DNA of 64,000 nt from Sarcocystis neurona (lineage: Eukaryota; Apicomplexa; Conoidasida; Eucoccidiorida; Sarcocystidae), in the NCBI GenBank assembly GCA_000727475.1, contig KL647288.1, positions 6,227,414 through 6,291,413 on the forward strand, in the 5' to 3' direction. The translations under genes and the position numbers were made by a program. The notes below the pieces were generated by a model. It had not been told where the DNA came from. It worked only from the letters and a program-made list of their open reading frames with translations, and did no database searches. This document shows positions 25,301 to 37,205 of the stretch, piece after piece. Position 1 is the stretch's first letter, and every line of letters starts with the position of its first letter.

Positions 25301-27244
25301 ACCTCGTTCAGCAACTCCACGTGCTCTTCGGCAGACATGAAACGCAGAAATCCAAGTATTTTCCTCGTCGTGATACCCCAGCGGCGCTCTGCCTCACAGC
25401 AGGCCCTATGCAGCTCCTACGCAAACCAGCCGCACGCAGACATGACCAAACAAGAGCGGACCTCCTTCCTCCAGTGGTGCGTATGAAAGCGCGCACGATC
25501 ACACGTCTTTGCCTGCGCTTGCACACATATGTTTGAACACCGCAGTATCTGTCAGTGGCTGATTCACACAATTAGGGATTTCTATACATCTAAAATATCT
25601 TCCAGTGGGCTACCACTTCACATGGACATATATATTATATATATATATATATATACATTCAAGCACGTACCTGCAGAAGCGAATGCGTGTGCAGCATTGC
25701 ATTCGTGTACGTGTGCTTTTGTGCGCGTCTAGACGGTACAGACGAACATCTACTGATGCAGGTGTGTACGGCGTACTCAGCCACGTCGTACGAATGTGTG
25801 TACACAACCCGGGTCCCGACCCCTTTGTCGTTCTCCAATGAAGCAGCATTAGTGGTGCTGCCTTGCGCTCAACGTTATCTGTGGAGACGCACGAACGCGT
25901 CAGACGCGTACTCGCGTATACAAAGCAGGATGCAGATGCATAGCTGAAGGTAGTGTGCAAGGCCATTAGCATCTCCTTGTTGGAGTCGGCACACTCTTCA
26001 TGCACCACATGTGCCGTCGCGCGTGCGAGATCTGTGCGCAGAATTTTTCTCGCCCTTTAAAACTTCGTGGTAAATATACCACGTTTCCCTGCAGAACCGT
26101 TTGTATGCGTTGCTGTTGCACATTTTGGACGCTCAGAAATACGCACGTTTGTATCCACATAGTTTTTGCGTGTACTGCTACACGTAGTAGCGGCGCGGCA
26201 CATTTGCGACTTTTGATACAAGTCTGTGGCATCGTTTACCCGAAGTTGTTCGCGGCACGGAATACCCGTCGTCGGATCACGCGCAAAATGAAATTCGACG
26301 TGTCTAACGTTGTCGGCAGCAGCCGACTCCAAGTAAACGAGTAGTATTTTGTAGTAATCCTCTGCCTTCCTCAGAATGTAAGCACGATCCGCGTAGTCGA
26401 GGATGAATGCATCCAGACTGGGATAAATGTGCATCCTTCTGTTTCTGAGGTAGGGTGTTACTTTCGTCGCAGTTCTCGCTTCTGCAGAGAGCTCGGGATC
26501 TCGTCGCCACAGATCTTCATGGCACTCTGTAATGTAACCTTTCTGTGATGCGTTTCGTCCACCAGGGCCTGTTGTATATGTTCGGGAGAAACCACTCTCA
26601 GGAGGCTTCTTCTTTTCTCGCCTTCCACCACGTTCTTTGTTTCGCTCTGCTCGCCGTTGCCGACGTTCTACTGGTCGGCGTGGTTCTTGCAGCTCTGGAG
26701 CGTTCGACATTGTGCAGGTGGGTTTCGCCCCATCATCCAAAAGGGAAACTTGCTGCTGCGGATTTTTCCCCGTGATAAGTCGTGAAGAAGGAATGGCAGA
26801 CGAAACAGGGCTGCCCTCTCCTGCTGTGTTCTGAACGAGTAACATACGTTCTCCTTCATGTGCGAATGCGTTTGGCTGAATGTCTGCTATCGTCGCCTCT
26901 GTTGCAGATCTTGCTTCTGGGAGTGTTCTCTCCTGTGACTCTCCCTCAGAGGAGCTACTGGAACGCTCTGTAGAACTCGTGGTGCAAGTGTGCCAGGAGT
27001 TGTCTTCGCTGCTGCTACAGCTGCTGTCTTCGAAAACGGGTCTTTGAACGAGCCCATTTTCACGTATAAGCTCACGTGCCAACCGATTCCGAATGGTGCC
27101 TTCGACGTGCACGTGCAATTCAACTTTCGGAATTTCCTTGGCATATCTCTTTAGGAGTTCAATCGAGACGCCGTGACCGCAGCAACAACAGCAGTCAGCG
27201 CGGAAACGAGTTTGACCCTTCATCGCGGCCCTGCTGGTGTCCAT
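19372..27244 (-). CDS. adenosine deaminase (adenosine/AMP deaminase family), multi-exon
   Basis: Zinc hydrolase converting adenosine to inosine, part of purine salvage in parasites that cannot make purines. Exons joined by eye: 27244-26240, 25416-25303, 23687-23558, 21738-21538, a fifth starting at 20317, and a last one ending at 19372. Every join that I could place keeps phase. Active-site motifs are complete: ELHVHVEG near residue 44 (two zinc histidines), LHCVAHAGEE across exons 3-4 (zinc His and catalytic Glu), AERIDHGL (catalytic His), TVCPLSNV, and TINSDDPAFFGG (zinc Asp pair). The C-terminus has VVINGVEGSF and TTAEKQRLL. Low-complexity insertions are unusual: about 200 residues rich in Ser/Glu/Arg after the first motif, and a Gly/Ala/Glu-rich stretch after FRAVIETN. 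The fifth-to-sixth exon boundary, between about 20.26 and 19.65 kb, is unresolved. An in-frame stop at 27260-27262 supports the start. Confidence 0.88.
25051..25094. repeat. (ACAG)n and (CA)n microsatellite in an adenosine deaminase intron
   Basis: Imperfect ACAG tetranucleotides (some ATAG or ACAA) run into a CA tract, inside the third-largest recognised intron type of this gene (between exons 2 and 3). Dense TATA arrays flank it. Confidence 0.8.
25627..25655. repeat. TA-rich microsatellite in intron
   Basis: Almost perfect TA dinucleotides, interrupted once by TATTATA, in the first intron of the adenosine deaminase gene. Confidence 0.85.
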
Positions 27245-30200
27245 CCGAGATGCGACTCCTCAATAACACCATATATCGGCACACGAGCGAATTCAAATAC
27301 GCTTGTGGATCGTGAAAGCAAGCATGGCATTGTCCACGTTCTGGCGCAGGCTTACACCGTGTGCTTATCGGTAAGTACGGTTTTCCCTTCTTCGTCGAGA
27401 AGTGTTCCTTCAGTGAATTCTACCGTGCGTTTTCTTCTGGCTAAAATCACAGGGGGATCCGTCTGTCTGTACCGCCGTAGGTCACGCTACCAAACCTTAA
27501 AGGCGCCATGTTCCTGTTGACGGATCTCCTGTAGTCGTCAGCTACACAGACGCTGTAGTGGTGAAAAGGAAACCCGATTAATTTCCTCAGAAACCACACA
27601 CACGCATACGCTCCACAGACGAAGATCGACAAGCCTGAAAGTGATAGATAATCACGCAACGGAAAATGTTACGTGACGGGATATCCCTTTGTAACACCGC
27701 AAGCACCATGAACAGTGCTCAACGGAGCAAGATTGAGCAGATAAGACTATGAGATGAGGGCCTCAATAAGTTGCAGGGAGAGTGACCTTCGTCGTTAAAC
27801 GGAGCCGAGATTAAGAATAAAAACTATAAAATGAGTGTCTTAATCACTGCGGGGGACTGTGGAACTTGCGAGAATAAAAACGATAAAATGAGTGTCTTAA
27901 TCACTGCGGGGGACTGTGGAACTTGCGAATATGTCTGATGTACTGTAGACCCCTGTGCGCGCATGTCCCTCCCGTCCCCCACATGACGGCAGCTGCACAA
28001 TTACCTACCGCTGGCCCTCCGGCGTCGAAGAAGCAAAAATGCGATTGGGACTCAGACGGGCATTTACTTTCATAGAACTCTCGCCGGCCCCGCTTTTCAG
28101 TCAAGTCATGGTTCACCGGCGGTGTGGTGATCGCTCCCGTCGAGTTGTCGAACCCTCGTGCAAATCAACGGGAGGGAAGTACAGCCCTCGCCCCTTTTTG
28201 CGGACGGTTCGAAGTTGTAAGCTTTAGCGAAATCGTGTTTCAAGAGAAACTGGCGCAAAGTAGCTGTAGTCTCTCGAGCATGAATGAGTGCGGATTAAGG
28301 TAGTTCGGAACTTCCCAGGCCATACCGTCCTTGCCTGCGCACACCCTTCCGGTGGCCTGAATATTCAAATAAATACATAACTGTTCGTGTGGTGTGCAAC
28401 ATATACCCGTAAAAACACACCTGCACATACATATTGGTATGCGCTCTCGGGCTGATAACGAATTCCGCTTAGTCCGTAGCACTCGTAGGAGAAGGATGTT
28501 TGGGGCAGACACGAATTCGACGCGTCCCGGTGACTAGCCCCGTATGTGCAGGACGTAGGAACACGCATCCACTACTCTCGACTTACATGCACCTGGCAAA
28601 GGGTACCCCTTGAAAAAAACCTGTGTGCGGATTTGGAACAGGCGACTGCGCAAGGACGCCTGTGTTCGTCCGCACAGTGCAGGCACTCCCATATTTACGC
28701 TCTGAATTCACATGTGCTGAATAGACGTGAAATGCAAAAGTCCACCAATTGAACGGCGACCACGCGCATGGTCCGGCTCTGCTTTTGACCTGTCCACGGT
28801 TGTGGTGTTATACGATCTAACAGGAGCAGGTGTGCATCACAGCGTCATTCTGACGCCGCACATCGATATATATATATATATATGGGTACTTGTAGCTGCT
28901 TCCGGGTGTCCAACCATATCCGTTGCAAAACGCCGATCACGGCATCCACTCAGCAGCATCGCATTGCCACAAACATCTCATTTCGACGACCTCTTTCTCA
29001 CTGACAGTCTATAGTAGCAGTAGTAGGAGTAAGAGGATTGAGTATTCATCTTCGCACATCGCCGTAGTAGTAGTGCTAGTAGGACACTTCACCGTGCTCA
29101 GCCCTGACGTTAACGATGTGGTGCCGGCTGCTACCGCTATTCTTGGTGCCTGTGTTTCAGAAATTGTCACCATTTACGTTACTTATCTAAGCCGTGCTTG
29201 CTACTCTCAGTACGGGCAAAGCTGTGATTCTCCAGCTTCCCCCCCTATCACTGACGCAACTGTCTGGAAAAATTATTAGTTTACGCCGTGCCAATATAAG
29301 ACTCATACACATGGAAGTCTTAATAATGCCTGTGATTCTCTAACACCGCTATCTTTGATGCAACTGTTTGAGAAATTAGCACCACACATATTATTAATAT
29401 AAATATATATATATGTATAATCAGATATATATAAGTAATGCTACGAGCAAAGCCGTTATGCTCCGCTGTGGAAAAGTTTCTGTGAATCCTTCGAAAAAGA
29501 ACCGCAGTTCACGTCTGGAAGACAACTTTGTTAGTCGTGTACCAACTAAAGACAAAAATAGCTTTCCTGAAGCTCAACACGACACTGCCAGCCTTCAGCC
29601 AGTGCTCGCTGTACTACTCTCTTCAATTGCTCAGCATGTTAAATTAGCTTCACTGCTATTTCCTGTGTCACCAGAGGTGCAACCGGTATACAATCTTTGT
29701 ATGTGTACGTATACCCGAGGACTTAACAGTTAACGTCGGTCCCCAGCACATGTTTGGACGTACACGTATCGAAGCTACTACTTAGGGAGGGCGCGCAGCA
29801 AACGAAGCTCGGCCGTATTCGGAAAAGAAAAGCGTGTCCACTGTCAGTGTCAGTCGGTGATACCACCGAGGTGAGATAATTCAGCAGCTTCCTATATCGA
29901 AGAATCTCCGATTAAACGGGCGCACCGCAGCAGCCGCTCGGTTTTTCCACCTCATAAAAGGGTCGCTCAACCTTAAAAACGCGTACGGCTCGGCACCTAC
30001 GATAAGCGTCCATGTAGCCGCTGGCGTACATGTACTCAACAGAGTAGCGTCGCCATGGAAACCATCGACAGCTTCTTTTTTCCTCGACAAACAAAGACAC
30101 GTGTGTCTTTTATGCAAATGTGTACGCATACATTTGTACGCGAAATGCGGTCGCACGACTCTCGGCTATATGAAGGCCTCCGCGTCTCCGCTTGAAGCTT

Positions 30201-30462
30201 ACAAAAACCGTAAACAATCCACCATCGTGGATCCAGAAAAACAACCCTGTGCGCAGGATCGAGTGCTCGCCCTGATATCCAGCACCGCACGATGCAGCTC
30301 ACTGCTTGCTGCTCTTAACATCCCGTATGCGCACTTTTGAAGCACTCCCATGTATATATGCGGGCATCAATGCGCGTATATACACACAAAACATGTTTCA
30401 AAAGGTATGACGGTGTACAGCACATGTCTGTGCAGACCGTCTATGACCTGCCCTGTTTCTCT
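27245..30462. other. intergenic stretch 5' of the adenosine deaminase gene
   Basis: The putative promoter side of the deaminase gene and the 3' flank of the transporter. It contains a 57-bp tandem duplication (27814-27927), a TATA run at 28867-28883, and another at 29400-29415. No supported gene was seen. Confidence 0.5.
27814..27927. repeat. 57-bp tandem duplication, two copies
   Basis: Copies 27814-27870 and 27871-27927 begin AGAATAAAAAC and end AACTTGCG. They differ at one base, so the duplication is recent. It lies about 570 bp upstream of the adenosine deaminase start codon. Confidence 0.95.
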
Positions 30463-33075
30463 TCAAACACACGATTCGCCACTAAAATGTGTGCCTTGGA
30501 GTTCTTTCACTCTCTTCTTCACCTCCAATTGCTGCGACTGGCTCTTCCTGCGCCTTTTGATGACCATTAGTACAAGCATCGGATACGTGACACAGAGGAG
30601 ACAGAGAAGACCTCCGGCCACGGGACGTACGTCTCCTGAGAGAAGGTGTACAGTGACGTCTCCATAGAGGACATTGCTAAGAAGAGACAAAAGGCCTCCC
30701 ACCATACTAGCCCCACCTATCAGTTTCCCAAAATGATTCGAGTCGAAAGTCGATTCAATATACACGTACATTTGCGTCGTGAATACGGATATATAGAAGA
30801 AGAAGCACACAACCGAAATCTGCTGTGCGGCGATGCTGTTCGCGGCGCACAGCACGCAAATGTACATCACAACTCCGCAGGTGTTCAGCGTAAAAATCAC
30901 TGCCATTATGCCCAGCCGGTTGATCCTGAGAAACAAAGGACAACAGGGGAGAGACACAAACGGAGAAATGGGGCGGTCACCGGTGGACACTATTTCGGCC
31001 ACAACCATCCAGGGACAGTATGCAGACAAAAAGCAATCCACCCAAGTCTGCCAAGTTCCACGCTGCCCTTTGATCACACGTAGTGTATACACAACACACA
31101 AGTTCTGAGGACGCCACACGCCTCCTTCTACAGGGCCAGATCTAGAATGCAGAAAAATTCAAAAACTCGGGTGCGTGTGAAGCCGCAAACTGCTGTGAAT
31201 ACGGCCACTTATTGTCTCCTTCGTTTCTATGCATACCTTAAAAATTTACGCTACACACGTACAGCTCTCTCTATCCACATAGTTACGCATAAGTTTGTAC
31301 ATCAGCATACATATTCACGACAAGACAGCACGGTCGATACCACGTCGGGCAGCTCAGGTTCGAGTCGGCTGCGCTGTCCGGAAAAATTGTATCTCACGCG
31401 CGCGGTCACACATCTATTCACAGAAGCCTTTCTTTCCCACGTACTCATAGACGACGCACACCTTAACACCTAGACGTTAAAGATCTCCGCGTCGCACACA
31501 CGAAGACAGAAGACCGTTGTGCAGGAACTTGACATGGCCCTCTGCTCCCGAGATGATGCAGCTATGCAGACCTTCATAAGCGTTGCATAGTCATTTTTGT
31601 TTATTTTCTCGTCTGCGTATACCTATGGACTTTCCCACTGTAAAAGAGGTAACTTACAGGAAGCCGAACACAATGCAAGGAAGGGTTGACAGAGGGGTGA
31701 GCAGCTCCAGGTTGTGTTCCACTGCAGGAGTAAGGAATCGGCCTGCAGCTTCTTGAAAGTAAGACATCGCCCAGCCGCAGACGACGAAGTACGTGCATAT
31801 GCCGAAGTAGAGGAAAGTCAGGCTCTGCGACCAAAAGGAGACTTCTTGCTTCTTGAACCGAGGATCGTCAACGTAGGCACCAAAATCCTCGACGTCAGCA
31901 AGTGCAGTATGCTTCGTCTCCATGTCCTTCACAGTTTCCTCGAAGACCAGGTCTGTCCCTTTTCCAAGCATTAGGCTCTTCTCCCGACTGGGGGATTCCT
32001 CTCCGCTGTTGTAGACGCTTCGTCCCGTAGTTTCGCCTCCTTCGCAGGCATCCACGACCATGTGGTCCTGCTGTTGCTTTTTCAGCGCGAGCGCTCCTTC
32101 GCTCTTTCCTCCCATTCCTGCTGCTGCTGCATTCCCCTTTCCTGCTGCGTTGCTGTCTGTCATCGTCTCCATCTGCTGCAATGCCAGGACCCCTGCCTGT
32201 CCTCCGTTGGTTTTTGGTTGCGCTTCTGTTGCTGCAGCAGTGTATACGCCCCCTTGCGGCTCACTCGCAGACCCAGCTGCACCCCTTTTGGCTTTCTCTG
32301 CCTCGACACAAATTTTGAACGCGTCGACGCCTTTGAACGCTTTGCGCGGCACGAACAACAGCGAGAGGACCATGCACAAGAGAGGTCCCACAAGTACGTA
32401 GGTAAAACATAGCATCCGGAACGAGATATCGACTCGCTGCCAAAAGACCTTCAATATATACGGCACAAAGAAGCTGGTGGATATACACGCACCCATCAAT
32501 GCCATAACGATGGCCGTATTTCCGGGAAAGAGCGATACAATCAGCAGCGTTGGGTACACGGAAACGTCAGCGCCCGCTCCCATAAACACAAATGCCGGGT
32601 AAACTGCCTGAAAGTTCCGGCCAGAAAACGCCAGTAGCACCCACGCAAGTGTATTGAATAACTGACCGAGCAGAGCAACAGCTTTCGGCCCTACAGTGTC
32701 GAGCATCCATCCGGCTAAAGCACTGCATGTAAAATGACACGCCATTGCTATAGTAAATAATGACTGAATTTTCGCGTCCTGCAGCTCGCACAAATACGCA
32801 GGAGGATCCTGACCGTCACTTCCAACTGCAGGGGGCTGGTCATCGCAAACCCATTCAAACTGACCGGATTTGAACAGCAAAGAGCTCATGCTGCGCCAGC
32901 CGAAATACACCGATGATGTTAGTGTGGCATAAACCATGTAAATAACCAGCAATACCCACCTATTGAGGCCCCACGGACGTTTTTGCCGAGCAGCTGGGTG
33001 GGATGCATCATTTGCCCACAACGAGTGCAGCTGCTGCAGCAGCATTTTCGCAAATCCATGGGTAGAAAGCTTCAT
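30463..33075 (-). CDS. major facilitator transporter, ApiAT-like
   Basis: Multi-pass transporter of the major facilitator superfamily, most like the apicomplexan ApiAT amino-acid transporters (related to SLC43). Exons are 33075-31658 and 30925-30463, joined CT|GTAAGT to TTTCTCAG|G in matching phase, giving 626 residues. The ATG at 33075 is the first in frame, about 40 residues before the first membrane helix (around residues 40-62). The N-terminal half carries six hydrophobic segments and the loop GWMLDTVGPKAVALLGQL, an MFS helix 2-3 motif. A long Gly/Ala/Gln/Glu-rich cytosolic loop follows, then DDPRFKKQEVSFW, six more segments split between the exons, and a Lys/Arg-rich C-terminus. The central loop is longer than in typical MFS proteins. 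The substrate cannot be read from sequence; an amino acid is the family expectation. Confidence 0.9.
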
Positions 33076-35799
33076 CTTGTTGACGGAGTGGAGTAAATCG
33101 GAAAGAGATGCGGGGGTGACGCGAAACTGGGGAAGGGCGCAAGAAGGAGGAAGACCCGTAATTACTTCAACAGGACCAGCAAATCGCCGGCAGCGCCGCG
33201 GAGGCCAGGTATGCTCGAGTTGAAAGAGAGCTGACGAAAAATACAGCAGCAAGCGTGGCGGGCGCAGATACCTTACTTCCCCATAGAAACGGTCCACTAA
33301 CAGGTAAAACGCGGTAAATGATGCGAAGAATGAGATGTGGAGAACGAACAAGAACTATACCTTGGAACATGTATGACGCCGATGCTGGTGGCGGTACCAA
33401 CACGGGCGGTGGGCTCCTGTGGGGAGAAGCGGTACCACAAAACCTAGGATCTAAATAGAACGTACAAACGGGCCTCCCCTGGTACGGTACTGGCGCGTAA
33501 TGAACATGAGAGTGTCGTAGGAAAGTGCAGGAAAACACGCAGAGATATGAGGTGGGAGATAGCGCAGAATACACCAAACTGGAAATCGTCGTCTACAGTA
33601 GGGAGCTCTTCCAGACGGTCAGGTCTAAGTAGTCGTTCCTCGTGTTTTCGTGGAAGAACGGGAACGCAGAGACGAACAGGGTTTCCATTTCAGTATACGA
33701 TGTAAAGTAGAGAGGCCTGGAACAGTGCGGCTCCTTTTGATGAAAAAATGTTGCGGAGACGTGCCGTCAAAGTGAAAAAGTTGCAGAAGATAAAAAGTGT
33801 TTGGTTGTTCTTGCCGTCCAAGATGGAGTCCGGACCTGCGCGACCCCACTGGTGGGGAACTGAGCATGGGTGCCGACCCGCAACACGGTTACTACAGGCG
33901 GACCGCCACCGTGAAGGCTGCAGGAAGGTCGCGGCGCCGACCCAAAGGCACTGCAGCGAAGCAGCGGATCGGACGGACCGCGGTGGTCGCCGCGTAAGAC
34001 CGAGAGCAGAACTGCATGCGTATTTACACTGCCAGTGTCACCAGAACCTCCTCCAGCCTGTCCTCAGACCACCTCGTCTTTTAGCTGTCGCTGTTGTTGG
34101 CTGTCGCTGTTGGTGGCCCTGCTACGTTACTGTCGCTCTTGCCTCGTTGGTGCTGCTGCTATGACTGCTGCTGCTGTCGTCGTGGCTCTCATATCGCTGC
34201 AGGTACTGCTCGTCCTTTGCTTCCTACTTGTAACGTTGTTGCTCGTGCTGCCCGGGCTTCGATCTGCGGTAGTTCAGTTGGGATGCGGAAGCACCGTATG
34301 AAGACGCGGGGAGAGAACATATCATACAGGGATACTGGGCAAGTGACGTACTCCTGGCCACTTTCCAGATGTTACCGACTCGCACTCGGCGATGCGAGGG
34401 CGTATCTGTGCACATATATTCTATATAAGCGCGCAATTGTATTTCTGTTCACCTCTATGGGGTTTATCGAGTGTTGCATGATTATATCCGTCACGCCTAT
34501 CCTCGTAAACTCGCGTACGTCGGTGTTACACTGAATTTTAGGTGTACGGCAACCCATCGGGCGAAGGCACGTCAAAATACGCCGCAGCGGGTTCTATTGA
34601 AAATTCTGTTAGCGCCTGCAGGGGGCGGTGGTTTCTCTAAAGTCGGAATTTCGAAGTTTGCATTGTGTCGCAGCAAATACGATGCAATCTGCATCCAACT
34701 GTTTCACGTGCTGCAGTGTTCAACTAGTGCGGACGCTAGCATGGCCAGTGATAAGGTTTCAAGTCTCCACGACGTACGTACATGTATATACAGGGTACAC
34801 GTAATTAGCTGTAGCATATAGGGTTGATATGTTTTTGTGCATTCATTCGCGCCGTCATCGGATTCAGATTGCAGACTCTTCACAGCTGTAGAATGCACAT
34901 TCCGGGCTCCCGTCTTAAGAGAACAATTACGCCCTCGCGTGCCAAAAAGAAATCAAATCTCTTCTAGAACACCCTGGGGCAGTTTTTGCCCCGCTCTTCG
35001 CAAGTAGGGTACCGTATACCTAAGACAAAAATTTCACATCAGCGTCAATGCAAGGGAGTCTAGAAGCGTATGCGCTACAGCTACGGCTAAGTGATCGAAA
35101 ATGCCTACGAATGTGAAGAGAAATATAAATACAGGTTTGTAGGTAATATACGCGGACCTGTGTGGCGTCACATGTTGGACTGCAAGTTGATTACTTGTGT
35201 AATCTGACGGTAGGTACATACGCGCCATGCGTATGAGGAATACTTGCCCAGTAATCGTGTATGGTCAAAGACACGCCCCCGTGATCCTCGTATGTCGATG
35301 TCCCAGTTGAGTTATCTTCACGCACTTCAAAGTGCGGATTTTTCGGCGCTGCAAGCGCTTTAAAAGGAAGAATCCATCGTATCGCCCATCGTGAAGACTT
35401 GTGCAATCCGTTTTGGGGAATGAGAAGAACCGTATGCACCTGCGAGTGACAGACGAAGCACACCTCGAAGTACACCTACTTACGCCAATATCAATATATA
35501 AACATAGATGACAACATACGTAGGTACAGAGAATCTACACGAGGAAAGACAGATACCAACTTGATGGAACGTTGCTCACCAGTTCACCGGTGCCTACACG
35601 GGGGGTAGGCAAGCCGTTTGAAATGCATCTGATCTGACACGTTGCCATAGATGTACAGGCGGGAATGGGTACGTGCAGACGTATACGGTAATATAAAGTC
35701 TTTTGTGTATCTTTATCTGTCCTTGTGGATGAAAAGATCCGTGTGTTTCACAGTGTGTATATACCTACAAATTGAAGAGCGGCGGATGATGCGCACCGT
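33076..35799. other. upstream region of the transporter gene
   Basis: Leader and promoter side of the transporter, including a GC-rich pocket at 33.8-34.3 kb with CTG triplets and one small candidate reading frame. From 34.3 to 35.8 kb I see nothing I can name. Confidence 0.45.
33866..33997 (+). CDS. small basic ORF or first exon, unknown
   Basis: ATG frame of 43 codons, rich in Arg, Lys, Ala and Gly (for example GRSRRRPKGTAAKQRIGRTA), in a local GC-rich pocket. Its stop TAA overlaps a good donor, GCCGC|GTAAGA at 33994, so it could be a first exon rather than a complete gene. I recognise no family. It is divergent from the transporter. Arg/Ala richness is expected from GC-rich DNA, so it could also be chance. 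Confidence 0.22.
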   Translation: MGADPQHGYYRRTATVKAAGRSRRRPKGTAAKQRIGRTAVVAA

Positions 35800-35842
35800 G
35801 ATGCACTGCAAGACGAACGCGCTGCATCGATGAAAGCGAAGG

Positions 35843-35861
35843 GCCCGCGTTGCAAACGGGC
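35843..35861. other. conserved short hairpin, copy 1
   Basis: GCCCG and CGGGC flank a nine-base loop (CGTTGCAAA). The same 19 bases recur unchanged at 36243-36261 in the second, otherwise diverged, copy of the duplication. Confidence 0.6.
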
Positions 35862-36242
35862 ACGCCGAATTTCGTGTGAGTGATACATTTTGAGATATCA
35901 GTAGTGCCTGCAGGTGACGACGCTGAAGTCTAAGGACGGAATAAATGTAGCTTTGCTGCTGCTGTTGCAGAACCTGCATTGCTTCTGCACTTCCTACAAC
36001 AACCCTTACGATCGTAAATCCTGTTTTGCAACTCCCAGTGCTTTTGTCACTGCTTGCCCACCTAGCACAGCGTTGACTGTGCGGCATTCAGTGCCGACGC
36101 ATGAAGCAGTGGCAACGCGTTGTTGGTGTCTGTAGTGGTTCACACACCCGGTTCCACACGGGGCTGACAGACGCTTGAGTACTCGATCCTACGGTCCGCG
36201 GTGTGTTACAAGGCGAAAGCGTTGCACGGGTGAAAGTGAACA

Positions 36243-36261
36243 GCCCGCGTTGCAAACGGGC
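36243..36261. other. conserved short hairpin, copy 2
   Basis: This is identical to the hairpin at 35843-35861, although the flanking DNA of the two copies differs considerably. Confidence 0.6.
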
Positions 36262-37205
36262 CGGCTTAGTTGTGTTTCAGTGATGCATTTTCAGTAGTGT
36301 CTGCAGAAAGGGACGACGCCGACGCCTGGTGATTGGAATAAGTGTAGTTCTGCTGCTGCTCTTGCAGAGCTTCGATTCCTCCTGCCCTTCCTACTACACC
36401 TCTTACGATCGTGAATCCTGTTCTGCAACTTCCAGTACTTTTGTCACTGTTTCCCTACCTCGCTCAGCGCTGACTCTGTGGCATTTAGTGCCGACGCGTG
36501 AAGTAGAGGCTAGGCGTTGGAGGTGTCCGTAGTGCTCCGCACACCAGGTTCCACACTAGACTGACAAGCGCGTGGGTACTCGGTGCGAATGCGAAAATGG
36601 TTGATGGTTTTGCGCTTGGTTGAGCCAGTGTTAGAGCCCCAGCCCTGCAGAGCTCAACTACAGGGTGCCTGAGTTTTTACTGCTGAACCGCCCACGCAAT
36701 TCTGTAAGTGGTTTTACGATGCACGAGTTGAAGGGGCGGCACTTGTTCCTATGTCACACTGTCGCAGCACAAAGTTGTGTGTAGAAGCAAAAGCTTTTAC
36801 GTCAGCGACACTTTGAAGACGCGCACGACAGTTTAGTTGCAAATCCTGCGTCTTGCACAATACAACGAAAGAAATCCTGTCTCGTAGCGTCCCTCAACAG
36901 AATAACAACCTGGATGTCACGAAGAGCTACGTCCTTGGTTTGCTTGTTCGAGTGCAGATCGCTCGTGTTCTTTGTATGGTGTGTTTACGCCCACATGGGG
37001 CTTTATTTTCATGGCCACGTCGTCCTTTGCTGAGAGGCAGTGAATACATCTGTATCAGTTCAGTAGTTACCATGCGCACCTGTGGGACGCACGCCTCTTT
37101 CTTTCCAGAGAAATTCACTGTGGCGAGGCAATATTGCGCTCTCATTAATTATCCCCTCTTTCCTGTGTGACCGCACGGGTATGCGTGCTTCCATTTTCCC
37201 CGCAG

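Larger units (their letters stand above)
35800..36585. repeat. diverged 400-bp tandem duplication
   Basis: Two copies, about 35800-36190 and 36200-36585, are offset by 400 bp at the left end and 397 bp further right. They share long stretches such as GCCCGCGTTGCAAACGGGC, TTACGATCGT and GTGCCGACGC. They have diverged by roughly a quarter and so are old. Each copy holds a CTG-rich acceptor-like tract and a donor-like GTAAAT or GTGAAT that would bracket a 43-base exon (35971-36013 and 36368-36410). The open frames across both copies lack an ATG. Confidence 0.85.

Noticed and set aside
31358..31369. GGTTCGAGTCGG resembling a tRNA B box
   Set aside because: There is no A box at the right distance, and no acceptor or anticodon stem can be formed around it.
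35914..36532. Two homologous small frames (73 and 67 codons) as tandem micropeptides
   Set aside because: Both begin with GTG rather than ATG, and the differences between them avoid third codon positions, so there is no sign of protein constraint. Kept only as a duplication.
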